64,000 nt of DNA, taken from Sulfuritalea hydrogenivorans sk43H (GTDB lineage Bacteria > Pseudomonadota > Gammaproteobacteria > Burkholderiales > Rhodocyclaceae). The stretch lies in contig NZ_AP012547.1 of assembly GCF_000828635.1 (NCBI RefSeq), positions 2,976,001 to 3,040,000 on the forward strand, written 5' to 3'. The position numbers were made by a program, and so were the translations under genes. Below the pieces are notes generated by a model. That model did not search any database. It was not told where the DNA came from and saw nothing but the letters and a program-made list of their open reading frames with translations. Below, piece by piece: positions 28,332 through 36,085 of the stretch. How positions within the stretch are numbered: position 1 is the first letter of the stretch; each line of letters opens with the position of its first letter.

Positions 28332-29447
28332 ATGGCGAAGATCATTTTGCTGATTGATGATGACCCGGTGGTTCTGGAGGCCCTCAACGAGTGCCTGCGG
28401 CCTCACTACCAGACCCGTATTGCCACCTGCGGACAAAAGGGGCTGGAGCTGGCACGCATGCAACCCCAGCCCGATCTGATCCTGCTCGATGTCGAACTGC
28501 CCGACATGAAGGGCTATGACGTCTGCGCCTCGCTCAAGAGGGCTCCGCTGACGAATCCGATTCCGGTGATGTTTCTGTCGAGCCATACCGACGTAGCCGA
28601 CATCACCCATGGCCTCGGACTTGGCGCCGTGGACTATGTGACCAAACCGGTGGCGCCGCCCATCCTGCTGGCACGGGTGCAGACCCATCTGCGACTGCGG
28701 GAAGCTCACGAGTGGCTGCAGGACCAGAATGCCCATCTCGAATCCCTGGTCAGCAAGCGCACCCACGATCTGGAGGCGAGGACACAGGAACTGCAGCACA
28801 GCCAGGACCTCACCATCTTTGCGCTGGGCTCCATTGCAGAAACGCGCGACAACGAAACCGGCAACCACATTTACCGCACCAGCGCCTATGTCGAAGTAAT
28901 GGCGCGGAGGCTCGCGGCTCGATCATCCTGGCAGGATGCCATGGCGGCAAGCGAATGGGAGATGATCTGGAAATCGGCGCCACTCCACGACATCGGCAAG
29001 GTCGGCATCCCCGACCATATCCTGATGAAGCCCGGCAAGCTCACCGCCGAGGAATTCGAGGTGATGAAGCGCCATCCGGTGCTCGGCCGCGATGCAATCC
29101 GCTCCGCGGAAATCCGCGTCAAGTCGGACGGTTCATTCCTGCGCGTCGCCTCGGAGATTGCCTACGGCCACCACGAACGCTGGGACGGCAAGGGTTACCC
29201 GCAAGGCATCGGCGGCGATGAAATTCCGCTGTCGGCAAGGCTGATGGCACTGGCCGACGTCTACGATGCCCTGATCAGCAAGCGCATCTACAAGCCGGCC
29301 ATGCCCCATGCCAAGGCGGTCGAAGTGATCCGCGAGGGACGTGGCAGCCACTTCGATCCCGAGGTTCTGGACGCATTCCTCGAACTGGCGGGCGAGTTCG
29401 ATGCCATCGCCGTCCGCTTCAGTGACAACGCTTCCGAAGGAGATTGA
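28332..29447 (+). CDS. Response regulator with HD-GYP cyclic-di-GMP phosphodiesterase domain
   Basis: The 371-residue protein joins a receiver domain (Asp53 in LILLDVELPDMKG) through a coiled linker to an HD-GYP domain. The HD pair is in LHDIGKVGIPD, and HHERWDGKGYP contains the GYP signature, so it should hydrolyse cyclic-di-GMP. I chose ATG 28332 since MAKIILLIDDDP is a receiver start with AGAGG upstream. It follows the hybrid kinase by 60 bases and precedes the third regulator by one base, so phosphorelay from the kinase to this receiver is likely. Confidence 0.92.
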   Translation: MAKIILLIDDDPVVLEALNECLRPHYQTRIATCGQKGLELARMQPQPDLILLDVELPDMKGYDVCASLKRAPLTNPIPVMFLSSHTDVADITHGLGLGAVDYVTKPVAPPILLARVQTHLRLREAHEWLQDQNAHLESLVSKRTHDLEARTQELQHSQDLTIFALGSIAETRDNETGNHIYRTSAYVEVMARRLAARSSWQDAMAASEWEMIWKSAPLHDIGKVGIPDHILMKPGKLTAEEFEVMKRHPVLGRDAIRSAEIRVKSDGSFLRVASEIAYGHHERWDGKGYPQGIGGDEIPLSARLMALADVYDALISKRIYKPAMPHAKAVEVIREGRGSHFDPEVLDAFLELAGEFDAIAVRFSDNASEGD

Positions 29448-29448
29448 A

Positions 29449-30570
29449 TTGAGTGACGCTTTCAAGGTTTTTGCCATCGACGATGATCCGCTCATCCTTG
29501 AAATAATGCGCGAAATCCTGGAGCCCGACTGTACCGTGGAAACCTTCGAAAGCGTCGAAGCATGCCAGCCGCGGCTTGAAGTCGAAAAGCCGGGGATGTT
29601 ACTGCTCGATGTCAGCCTGCCCGGCATGGATGGCTATGCTTTTTGCCGCGCGATCAAGGATGACGAGTCACTGCGCGACATCCCGGTCACCTTCGTTTCG
29701 AGCAACGACACCATCGAGGCCCGGATCAAAGGCTACGACGCCGGCGGCGAGGATTTCATCGTCAAGCCCTTCGAGCCGGAAGAGGTGCTGCGCAAGATCA
29801 AGGTGGCGAAGCAGATCATCCTGAGCAAGAAAGCCCTGGAAGAGCAAGCCAAGGCCGCCAACAGCTTTTCGATGATGATGATGACCAGCATGGGCGAGTC
29901 CGGCATCGTCATGCAGTTTCTCGGCAAGCTGTTCTCCTGGAACACCGAGCAGGAAGTAGCCACCGGGGTTCTCGAACTGCTGCAAAGCTACCAGCTTGAA
30001 GGGGTCGCGCAAACGCGCATCGGCCAGCGCACGCTGACGCTGAGCGCCGCGGGCGCCAATATGCCGCTGGAAGTGTCGGTGCTGAACCATGTGCGTGACC
30101 AGGGACGAATTTTCGAGTTCCGCAATCGCGGTGTTTACAACACCCACCACATCACCGTGATGGTCAACAACATGCCGGTGCATGACCCGGACCTGTGCGG
30201 CCGGTTGCGCGACCACCTCTCGCTCGTCGCCCAGGGTGCCGATTCGCGCCTGCAGGCCATCGAGGCCGAGGAAGCCAATCGGCGCAACCGCGCGGGCATC
30301 GACGAAGCGCTGCAAAGCATCCGCGAGTCAGTCAGCGCCATGCGTCAGGCGCATGGCCTGGACCGGGCCGCCAGTTCGCAGTTGCTGATCGAACTGGAGC
30401 AAAGCATGGCCAAGGCCTTCGTCCATCTCGGCCTGAGCACCGATCAGGAACACCACATGGAAGAGCTGGTCCATACCTTCATGAAGCGCATGATGGAGTT
30501 GCAGGATCGTGGTGAAGAGATCTATGAAACATTGCAGCAGCTGACCGAAAAACTGGGACAGCTGAAATAG
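29449..30570 (+). CDS. Response regulator with uncharacterised C-terminal output region
   Basis: A 373-residue protein with a receiver (Asp54 in LLLDVSLPGMDG, about 1-125). A signalling helix with the Met-rich run SFSMMMMTSMGESG follows, then an unrecognised alpha/beta domain (about 165-265, with RTLTLSAAGANMPLEVSV) and a long helical C-terminus. Translation starts at TTG 29449, one base after the HD-GYP stop, behind an ideal GAAGGAG site. I do not recognise the middle domain; it looks like a small sensor or GAF-like fold. It completes the kinase module and may be a second target of the same kinase. Confidence 0.8.
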   Translation: MSDAFKVFAIDDDPLILEIMREILEPDCTVETFESVEACQPRLEVEKPGMLLLDVSLPGMDGYAFCRAIKDDESLRDIPVTFVSSNDTIEARIKGYDAGGEDFIVKPFEPEEVLRKIKVAKQIILSKKALEEQAKAANSFSMMMMTSMGESGIVMQFLGKLFSWNTEQEVATGVLELLQSYQLEGVAQTRIGQRTLTLSAAGANMPLEVSVLNHVRDQGRIFEFRNRGVYNTHHITVMVNNMPVHDPDLCGRLRDHLSLVAQGADSRLQAIEAEEANRRNRAGIDEALQSIRESVSAMRQAHGLDRAASSQLLIELEQSMAKAFVHLGLSTDQEHHMEELVHTFMKRMMELQDRGEEIYETLQQLTEKLGQLK

Positions 30571-30573
30571 GCT

Positions 30574-30945
30574 TTAGATTTCAGGCGCTGCATTGATCGC
30601 ATAGTCGGCCATCGCCGCCAGCACTGGTTCGGCCTCGCCGACCGGCGCCGCAAGCGCGATCAGCAGCCCGGCATGCCGATCCATCGCGTTGGCCGCCATC
30701 TGCGGCAGGTCCTTCCTGATGTGGCTGCCGGCCGCCATGAAAATCGGAACCACCGTGATTTCGGTGGCGCCTTGGCGCACCAGGCAATCCACCGCCTCGT
30801 CGAAGCCGGGTCGCATCAGTTCCAGGAATCCCGGCTCGACCAGCGCCGCAGGCTCCCGCGCCAGGATGGCGTCGCGGATGCGATGGAAAGGCTGCGCCCA
30901 TTCGGGATTGCGCGCGCCGTGACCAAACAGAAGTATGCCCTTCAC
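30574..30945 (-). CDS. CbiX/SirB-type sirohydrochlorin chelatase, small form
   Basis: A 123-residue single-domain chelatase of the CbiX(S) type that would insert cobalt or iron (or nickel) into sirohydrochlorin. The metal-site histidines lie in LFGHGAR and AAGSHIRKDLP. The start is GTG 30945, which overlaps the TGA of the MFS gene (GTGA), with GGAAG upstream. The length fits dimeric small CbiX proteins. Since siroheme is the precursor of d1 heme, a link to the nearby nirS is conceivable, but its partner gene is a transporter. Confidence 0.82.
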   Translation of the reverse strand: MKGILLFGHGARNPEWAQPFHRIRDAILAREPAALVEPGFLELMRPGFDEAVDCLVRQGATEITVVPIFMAAGSHIRKDLPQMAANAMDRHAGLLIALAAPVGEAEPVLAAMADYAINAAPEI

Positions 30946-32213
30946 TTTTCTTCCCTTGCCTTCCATACGTTGCGGCAACCCGTCTCCCTCACCAGCAGCG
31001 TCGCGAACCAGCCGGCCACAGCGGCCACGGTCAGCAGCAGCAGGCCGTTGCGCCAGTCGGTGGCCGAATAGATGCGGACGCCGGCTTCCATTCTGCCATC
31101 CCAGGTGCGTTCCATGAGCCAGCCGACCGCCGGCTGCAGAATGGCGGGGCCGAGGAAGACGCCGACATTCACCACGCTGGTGGCCATGCCCGAGAGTTGC
31201 GGCGGATTGACTTCCTTGGCGCTGGCCCATGACAGCGTGAAGCCCGCCGAGGCCAGGCCCATCACGATGCATAGCGCATAGGTGGCCGCCAGCGGCAATG
31301 CGCCAGCGGCCCGCCACGTCGCCCACAACCAGACGCCCCAGCCCAGAACGTGCAGGCCGGAGACCGCGAGTGCTACCGCCTTGCGCTTTCCCAGTGCGTC
31401 CGACACCCGCCCCCACAAGGCCGAACCGAAAGCGAAGCCGAGAAAGTAAATGCTCACATGGCTGGATGCGGTGGCGCGCGTCATGCCATGCATCTGCGTC
31501 AGGTAGGGCACCGCCCAGAGTCCGGCGAAGGCGAAGAAGGCTCCGGACAGGCCGGTATTGGCGAAGAAGCCCGGCCAGGTGGCGCGGTTTTTCAGCACCG
31601 ACACCAGGCCGGTGAGCCAGGCTGTTCGATCCACCTTCCCCGCCGGAGTTTCGATGACCCAGGCGCGGCTGGCAAACGCCAGGCCGAACGACAGCAAACC
31701 GACGACGACGAACACCTGGCGCCAGCCGGCGGCCTGCGTCGCCCAGGCCAGCGGTGCGCCGGCCAGGATCGACCCCAGGTTGCCGATCAGCATGCACAGC
31801 CCGGTCAGCGTGGCGAAACGGCGTTCGTCGAAACCCAGCGCCAGCAGCTTGAGCATGGCGATGAAAGTCACCGACACGCCGAGACCGACCAGGGTGCGGC
31901 CGACGAAGGCCAGCTCGAAACTCGGCGCGAGCCCGAACAGGATGGCGCCGACCCCGGCCACCAGCCCGCCCCACCAGAGGATGCGGCGCGGGCCCAGGGT
32001 GTCGGCGAGGACCCCGGTGGGAATCTGCATCACCGTGTAGACGTAGAAGTAGGTCGCCGCCAGCGTGCCGAGCTGCGCGCCGCCGATGGCGAAGGTCGCC
32101 TGCAGGTCGCCGGAAATCGCGGCGGGTGCGACGCGGTGAAAGAAGGACAGCAGGTAGGCGGCAATCGCCACGCCGAGGCCAAGCATGACGCCGGGGCGTG
32201 CTGTGGCGTTCAT
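30942..32213 (-). CDS. MFS transporter
   Basis: The 423-residue protein has about twelve predicted membrane helices. The first part reads YLLSFFHRVAPAAISGDL and the loop 2-3 signature is GVLADTLGPRRIL. It belongs to the anion/metabolite side of the major facilitator family; the substrate is not apparent. I chose ATG 32213 (MNATARPGVMLG) over upstream codons that run into a repeat. The stop overlaps the GTG start of the CbiX gene, so both are translationally coupled, which hints at uptake of a metal complex or a tetrapyrrole-related compound. Confidence 0.85.
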   Translation of the reverse strand: MNATARPGVMLGLGVAIAAYLLSFFHRVAPAAISGDLQATFAIGGAQLGTLAATYFYVYTVMQIPTGVLADTLGPRRILWWGGLVAGVGAILFGLAPSFELAFVGRTLVGLGVSVTFIAMLKLLALGFDERRFATLTGLCMLIGNLGSILAGAPLAWATQAAGWRQVFVVVGLLSFGLAFASRAWVIETPAGKVDRTAWLTGLVSVLKNRATWPGFFANTGLSGAFFAFAGLWAVPYLTQMHGMTRATASSHVSIYFLGFAFGSALWGRVSDALGKRKAVALAVSGLHVLGWGVWLWATWRAAGALPLAATYALCIVMGLASAGFTLSWASAKEVNPPQLSGMATSVVNVGVFLGPAILQPAVGWLMERTWDGRMEAGVRIYSATDWRNGLLLLTVAAVAGWFATLLVRETGCRNVWKAREEK

Positions 32214-32222
32214 CAAAACCTT

Positions 32223-32316
32223 ACCGCAGTGGCGCAGAGGCGCAGAGAAAGGCAAAGACAGAAACAGCCCTGAGGCAGGATTTCCTCTGCGTTTCCTCTG
32301 CGCCTCTGCGGTGAAG
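32223..32316 (+). repeat. CGCAGAGG-type inverted repeat, copy B
   Basis: Between the MFS and dehydrogenase genes, ACCGCAGTGGCGCAGAGG and the facing CCTCTGCGCCTCTGCGGT form long inverted arms. An extra GTTTCCTCTGCG lies between them. Such CGCAGAG words recur at 20190-20265. It looks like a dispersed palindromic repeat with possible mRNA hairpin function. Confidence 0.6.
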
Positions 32317-32322
32317 CCTTCA

Positions 32323-33300
32323 TCACCCCATCACTTCGGGATTGAGCAGATTGGGCGGCCGCTGACCGGAAAGGGCGGCGATCAGGTTGTCGGCGGCGCG
32401 CATCGCCATCGCCATGCGCGTGGCGCGGGACGAAGAGCCGATATGCGGAGTCAGGGCCACGTTGTCGAGTTCGAGAAAGCCCGGATTGTACTTCGGCTCG
32501 CCTTCGAACACGTCGATGCCGGCCCCCGCGAGTCGGCGCTGGCGCAACGCCGAAATCAGCGCTTCGTCATCGACAATGCCGCCGCGGGCGACGTTGATCA
32601 GGTGCGCGGTGGGCTTCATCAGTGCCAGTTCGGCGGCGCCGATGGTGTGATGGCTTTCGGGCGAATAGGGCAGCAGCAATACGAGAAAGTCGGATTCGCG
32701 CAACAACGTGTCCCGATCCACGAAGCGGGCGCGGCAGGCATCCTCCTTGTCGGCCGGCAGGCGGGTCCGGTTGTGGTAGATCACCTTCATGTCGAAGCCC
32801 AGCGCCCGCCTTGCCACCGCCTGGCCGATGCGCCCCATGCCGAGAATGCCCAGCGTGGCGTGATGCACGTCGCTGCCCAGCCACTGGATGAACTGCCAGC
32901 CTTGCCACTCGCCGTTGCGCAGCCAGCGTTCGGCGGCGGGCAGGCGTCGCGCCGTGGCCATCAGCAGCGCCCAGGCCAGGTCGGCCGTGGTGTCGTCGAG
33001 CACGCCCGGCGTGTTGGTCGCCATCACCCCCGCCCGGGAACAAGCGGCGAGGTCGATGTTGTTGTAGCCGACGGCGAAGTTGCAGATCGCCTTCAAGGCC
33101 GGCGCCGCGGCGATCACATCCGCCGTCACCGGATCGGTGGCCGCGGTCAGCGCGCCCGCCTTGTCGGCGAGCCGGACCTTGAGGCCTTCGACGCCGAGGA
33201 TGGCATCGGCCTGGTTGTCATCGACCTCGAAGTGCTGGCGCAGGCGCTCCAGCACTTCGGGAAAGACTTCGCGCGCGACCAGAATTTTCTGCTTCACCAT
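32323..33300 (-). CDS. D-2-hydroxyacid dehydrogenase (glyoxylate/hydroxypyruvate reductase-like)
   Basis: The 325-residue protein belongs to the D-isomer-specific 2-hydroxyacid dehydrogenase family. The NAD(P) loop LGILGMGRIGQAVA, the substrate-site INVARGGIVDDEAL with catalytic Arg, and the Glu/His pair in DVFEGEP and LTPHIGSS are all present. It probably reduces glyoxylate or hydroxypyruvate or oxidises a 2-hydroxyacid. It lies 10 bases downstream of the TRAP transporter gene on the same strand, so the imported acid may be its substrate or precursor. A dispersed-motif copy (32531-32552) lies under its ALRQRRLAGAG segment. Confidence 0.88.
   Translation of the reverse strand: MVKQKILVAREVFPEVLERLRQHFEVDDNQADAILGVEGLKVRLADKAGALTAATDPVTADVIAAAPALKAICNFAVGYNNIDLAACSRAGVMATNTPGVLDDTTADLAWALLMATARRLPAAERWLRNGEWQGWQFIQWLGSDVHHATLGILGMGRIGQAVARRALGFDMKVIYHNRTRLPADKEDACRARFVDRDTLLRESDFLVLLLPYSPESHHTIGAAELALMKPTAHLINVARGGIVDDEALISALRQRRLAGAGIDVFEGEPKYNPGFLELDNVALTPHIGSSSRATRMAMAMRAADNLIAALSGQRPPNLLNPEVMG
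32531..32552 (+). repeat. Dispersed 22-bp motif copy inside the hydroxyacid dehydrogenase gene
   Basis: It has one mismatch to the consensus. The coded residues ALRQRRLA fit the normal family sequence with no length change, so this copy may be convergent or may have evolved in place. Confidence 0.45.
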
Positions 33301-33310
33301 GCTTCCCCGC

Positions 33311-35359
33311 TCAGTTGCCGTAAAGCACGCCGGGCAGCCACATGCCGATGCCGGGGAAGATGTAGAGCAGCGCCAGCGCGAAGACCTGGATCGCCATGAA
33401 GGGCATCATGCCGGCAAAGATCTGGTTCAGCGTCACGTGCGGTGGTGAGACGCCTTTCAGGTAGAACGCCGCCATCGCCACCGGCGGCGAGAGGAAGGCT
33501 GTCTGCAGGTTCAGCGCGACCAGCAGGCCGAAGAACAGCGGATCGACCCCGAAGTGCGGCAGCAGGGGAATGAAGATCGGCATGAAGATGACGATGATCT
33601 CGGTCCATTCCAGCGGCCAGCCGAGGATGAAAATGATGAACTGGCTGAGCAGCATGAACTGCAGCGGCGTCATGTTGAGCGACAGCACCCATTTCTCGAC
33701 CAAGTCCTGCCCGCCCAGCAGCGCGAAGGCCGCCGAGAAGATCGAGGAACCGACGAACAGCCAGCAGACCATGGCCGAAGTCTTGGCGGTGAGGAACACC
33801 GACTCCTTGACCACGGCGAAGTTGAGCTGCCTATAAGCGGCAGCGAGGATGAAGCCGCCGGCGGAGCCGATGGCGGCCGCCTCGGTCGGCGTGGCGAAAC
33901 CGAAGACGATGCTGCCCAGCACGGCGAGGATCATCAGCGCCAGGGGGAAGAACGACCCCAGGAGCATCTTGAACACTTCCAGGCGAACGAAGGTGAAGAT
34001 CGCGTAGAAGCCGATGGCGCTGGCGATGCTGACGCCAAACACGATCCAGTACCAGATCGGAATCGGCAGGCGCTCCGCTGCTTCGACAGTTATGCCTCCG
34101 GCGGAGCCGGGGGTGGTATCCCCCGCGGTCGGCGCTGGCGGCACGGCGATCGCCGCAGGTTTGACCGGCGCCGCTTCCGCCTTTGCCGCCGGTGCGTCCT
34201 TGACGGATCCCGGCAGTTCCCTGGCTGCAGGCGGCTCCTTGAGGTCGCCCTCGGCGGGTGGCTCCTTGAGATCGCCATCCTCCTCCTTGGGTTCGGCAAG
34301 GCCCTCTTCTTCCGGTTCCTGGAGCCCCCCGGGCGCAGCCTCGACCGATTCCTCGGCGATGCCGCCGCCCATCTCCATCAGCCCCGCGGTTTCGGCCTTG
34401 ACCACCGGCTTGGTGGCCATGTGCCAGGTGAGGCCGAGGAACAGCACCAATGTCAGCGCCGGCAGCAGGGCGATGAACCCCTGCTTGGCGATCGTGCCGC
34501 TGCTGATGCCCAGGTTGCGCGAGCCCTTGAGTGCGCCGATCAGGCCGGGGAGTACGCGATGGCTGATCGCTTCGCGGATTTTCTCGTTGGCGGGCGGCAA
34601 GTCGATGTGCCGCTCTTCCATTGGCAGCGGTGGAGCCAGATGCGGCTTCCACTTGGCGACGATGATTACATACGCGATATAGAGGCCGGCCAGCATGATG
34701 CCCGGAAAAAACGCTCCGGCGTACAGTTGCACCACCGAGACGCCGGCCGTGGCGCCATAGACGATCAGCAGCACCGAGGGCGGAATCAGGATGCCGAGGC
34801 AGCCGCCGGCGGTGATGACCCCGGCCGACAGGCGAATGTCATAGCCGGATTTGAGCATCGCCGGAAAAGCCAGCAGCCCCATCAGCGTCACCACGGCACC
34901 GACAATGCCGGTGGCTGTCGCAAAAATCGCGCAGGTGACCAGTGTTGCCACCGCCAGCGCGCCGGGCAGGCGTGCCAGTGCCAGCTCCAGCGCACGGAAC
35001 AGCTTGGCGATCAGGTTGGCGCGCTCGACCAGATAGCCCATGAAGACGAACAGCGGAATGGAAATCAGCACGTCATTCGACATCACCGAATAGGCACGCT
35101 GCACCATCAGGTCCAGGGTCTGGCGCACGGCAAGGTCCGGATTGCCGCTGCGATAGGCCAGCCATGCGAAGAACACGCCCATGCCCATCAGCGTGAAGGC
35201 GGTCGGAAAACCCAGCATGATGGCCACCACCACCAGCGACAGCATCAGCAGGCCGAGGTGGCCGTTGGTCATGTTGCTCCAAGGCATGAAGAGTACCGTG
35301 ACCAGCAGGATCGCAGCCATCAGCGTGAAGCCGAACCAAAGTTCCTTCCTGATTTTCAT
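33311..35359 (-). CDS. dctM: TRAP transporter large permease (DctM) with acidic Pro-rich insert
   Basis: The 682-residue membrane subunit of a tripartite ATP-independent transporter is over 200 residues longer than typical DctM proteins (about 430). The two conserved halves are recognisable: GGCLGILIPPSVLLIVYG in the first and GFATPTEAAAIGSAGG and LGWPLEWTEIIVI in the second. Between them lies a soluble Glu/Pro/Ala-rich segment (about 325-425) containing GDLKEPP twice and ending with residues coded by a dispersed-motif copy (34127-34148, AVPPAPTAG). Its ATG overlaps the dctQ stop. It works with DctQ and the DctP protein in the same operon. Confidence 0.9.
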   Translation of the reverse strand: MKIRKELWFGFTLMAAILLVTVLFMPWSNMTNGHLGLLMLSLVVVAIMLGFPTAFTLMGMGVFFAWLAYRSGNPDLAVRQTLDLMVQRAYSVMSNDVLISIPLFVFMGYLVERANLIAKLFRALELALARLPGALAVATLVTCAIFATATGIVGAVVTLMGLLAFPAMLKSGYDIRLSAGVITAGGCLGILIPPSVLLIVYGATAGVSVVQLYAGAFFPGIMLAGLYIAYVIIVAKWKPHLAPPLPMEERHIDLPPANEKIREAISHRVLPGLIGALKGSRNLGISSGTIAKQGFIALLPALTLVLFLGLTWHMATKPVVKAETAGLMEMGGGIAEESVEAAPGGLQEPEEEGLAEPKEEDGDLKEPPAEGDLKEPPAARELPGSVKDAPAAKAEAAPVKPAAIAVPPAPTAGDTTPGSAGGITVEAAERLPIPIWYWIVFGVSIASAIGFYAIFTFVRLEVFKMLLGSFFPLALMILAVLGSIVFGFATPTEAAAIGSAGGFILAAAYRQLNFAVVKESVFLTAKTSAMVCWLFVGSSIFSAAFALLGGQDLVEKWVLSLNMTPLQFMLLSQFIIFILGWPLEWTEIIVIFMPIFIPLLPHFGVDPLFFGLLVALNLQTAFLSPPVAMAAFYLKGVSPPHVTLNQIFAGMMPFMAIQVFALALLYIFPGIGMWLPGVLYGN
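34127..34148 (+). repeat. Dispersed 22-bp motif copy in the DctM insert
   Basis: It has one mismatch to the consensus, at the first base. It lies in the Pro/Ala-rich insert of the DctM gene and encodes AVPPAPTA on the minus strand. Confidence 0.75.
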
Positions 35360-36009
35360 TTGACCGCTCCCGCGTGTGCCCGGTGCTCATGCTCCTGAGC
35401 GACCACGTATTTGTCGAGGGCGGCGATGTCCGCATCCTTTACGTGTACCATTTCCTTGAGCTTTTCGACGTCAACTTCCTCGACGTCCTCGTCGCGCGAC
35501 GGCCACTCGCCCTGCTTGATGCAGATCACGCAGCGGATGATCTCGACGGCGCCCTGCAGCAGCAAAAATCCGCCCGCGAGGGGAAGGACGGTCTTGAACG
35601 GATAGACCGGCGGGCCGTCTGCCGTGACGTTTGAATGTTCGTTGATGGCCCAGGCGTCGCCGGCGAAGTTGTAGCCAGCCCAGGCAAGGGCGAATACGCC
35701 CGGGATGAAAAACAGGAAGTACAGTGCCAGGTCGAGGCTGGCCTGCACGCGCGGCGAGAAAAAGCCGTAAAGTACGTCGCCGCGCACATGGCCGTTCTTG
35801 GAAAGCGTGTAGGCGCCGGCCATCATGAACACCGTGCCGTACATCATGATCATGACGTCGAAGGCCCAGGGATGCGGATTGTCGAACGCATAGCGGGAGA
35901 CGACTTCCCAGGTGATCATGAAAGTCAGCGAGACGATCAGCCAGGAAAACATCTGGCCGATGAAGGTGCTGATCTTGTCGATCGTCAGCAGTAACTTCTG
36001 CATTTGCAT
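35356..36009 (-). CDS. dctQ: TRAP transporter small permease (DctQ)
   Basis: A 217-residue four-helix membrane protein with ITWEVVSRYAFDNPHPWAFD in the second helix region, typical of DctQ, and helices at roughly 15-35, 50-70, 90-115 and 140-160. After the last helix it carries an extra acidic cytoplasmic tail of about 50 residues (SRDEDVEEVDVEKLKEMV). The stop overlaps the dctM ATG (ATGA). A strong terminator separates it from dctP upstream, so it is probably made from read-through transcripts at a lower level. Confidence 0.9.
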   Translation of the reverse strand: MQMQKLLLTIDKISTFIGQMFSWLIVSLTFMITWEVVSRYAFDNPHPWAFDVMIMMYGTVFMMAGAYTLSKNGHVRGDVLYGFFSPRVQASLDLALYFLFFIPGVFALAWAGYNFAGDAWAINEHSNVTADGPPVYPFKTVLPLAGGFLLLQGAVEIIRCVICIKQGEWPSRDEDVEEVDVEKLKEMVHVKDADIAALDKYVVAQEHEHRAHAGAVK

Positions 36010-36023
36010 GTTTTTGCCTGCTC

Positions 36024-36062
36024 AAAAAAATCAACCACCCGGACCGGGCCCGGATGGTTGAT
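36024..36062 (-). terminator. Terminator between dctP and dctQ
   Basis: On the minus strand ATCAACCATCCGGG pairs with the facing CCGGGTGGTTGAT and is followed by a run of seven T residues. Placed inside the operon, it would give more binding protein than membrane subunits. Confidence 0.88.
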
Positions 36063-36085
36063 GATCATTGACGATGCGAAAACCC

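Noticed and set aside
32531-32552. Motif copy in the hydroxyacid dehydrogenase as an insertion
   Set aside because: It encodes residues expected for the family at the expected spacing. I keep it as a sequence match but not as evidence of insertion; the copies at 5876 and 42608 are judged likewise.
33554-35398. 614-codon open frame antisense to dctM
   Set aside because: It has the same shadow composition, and the DctM reading has membrane helices and family motifs.
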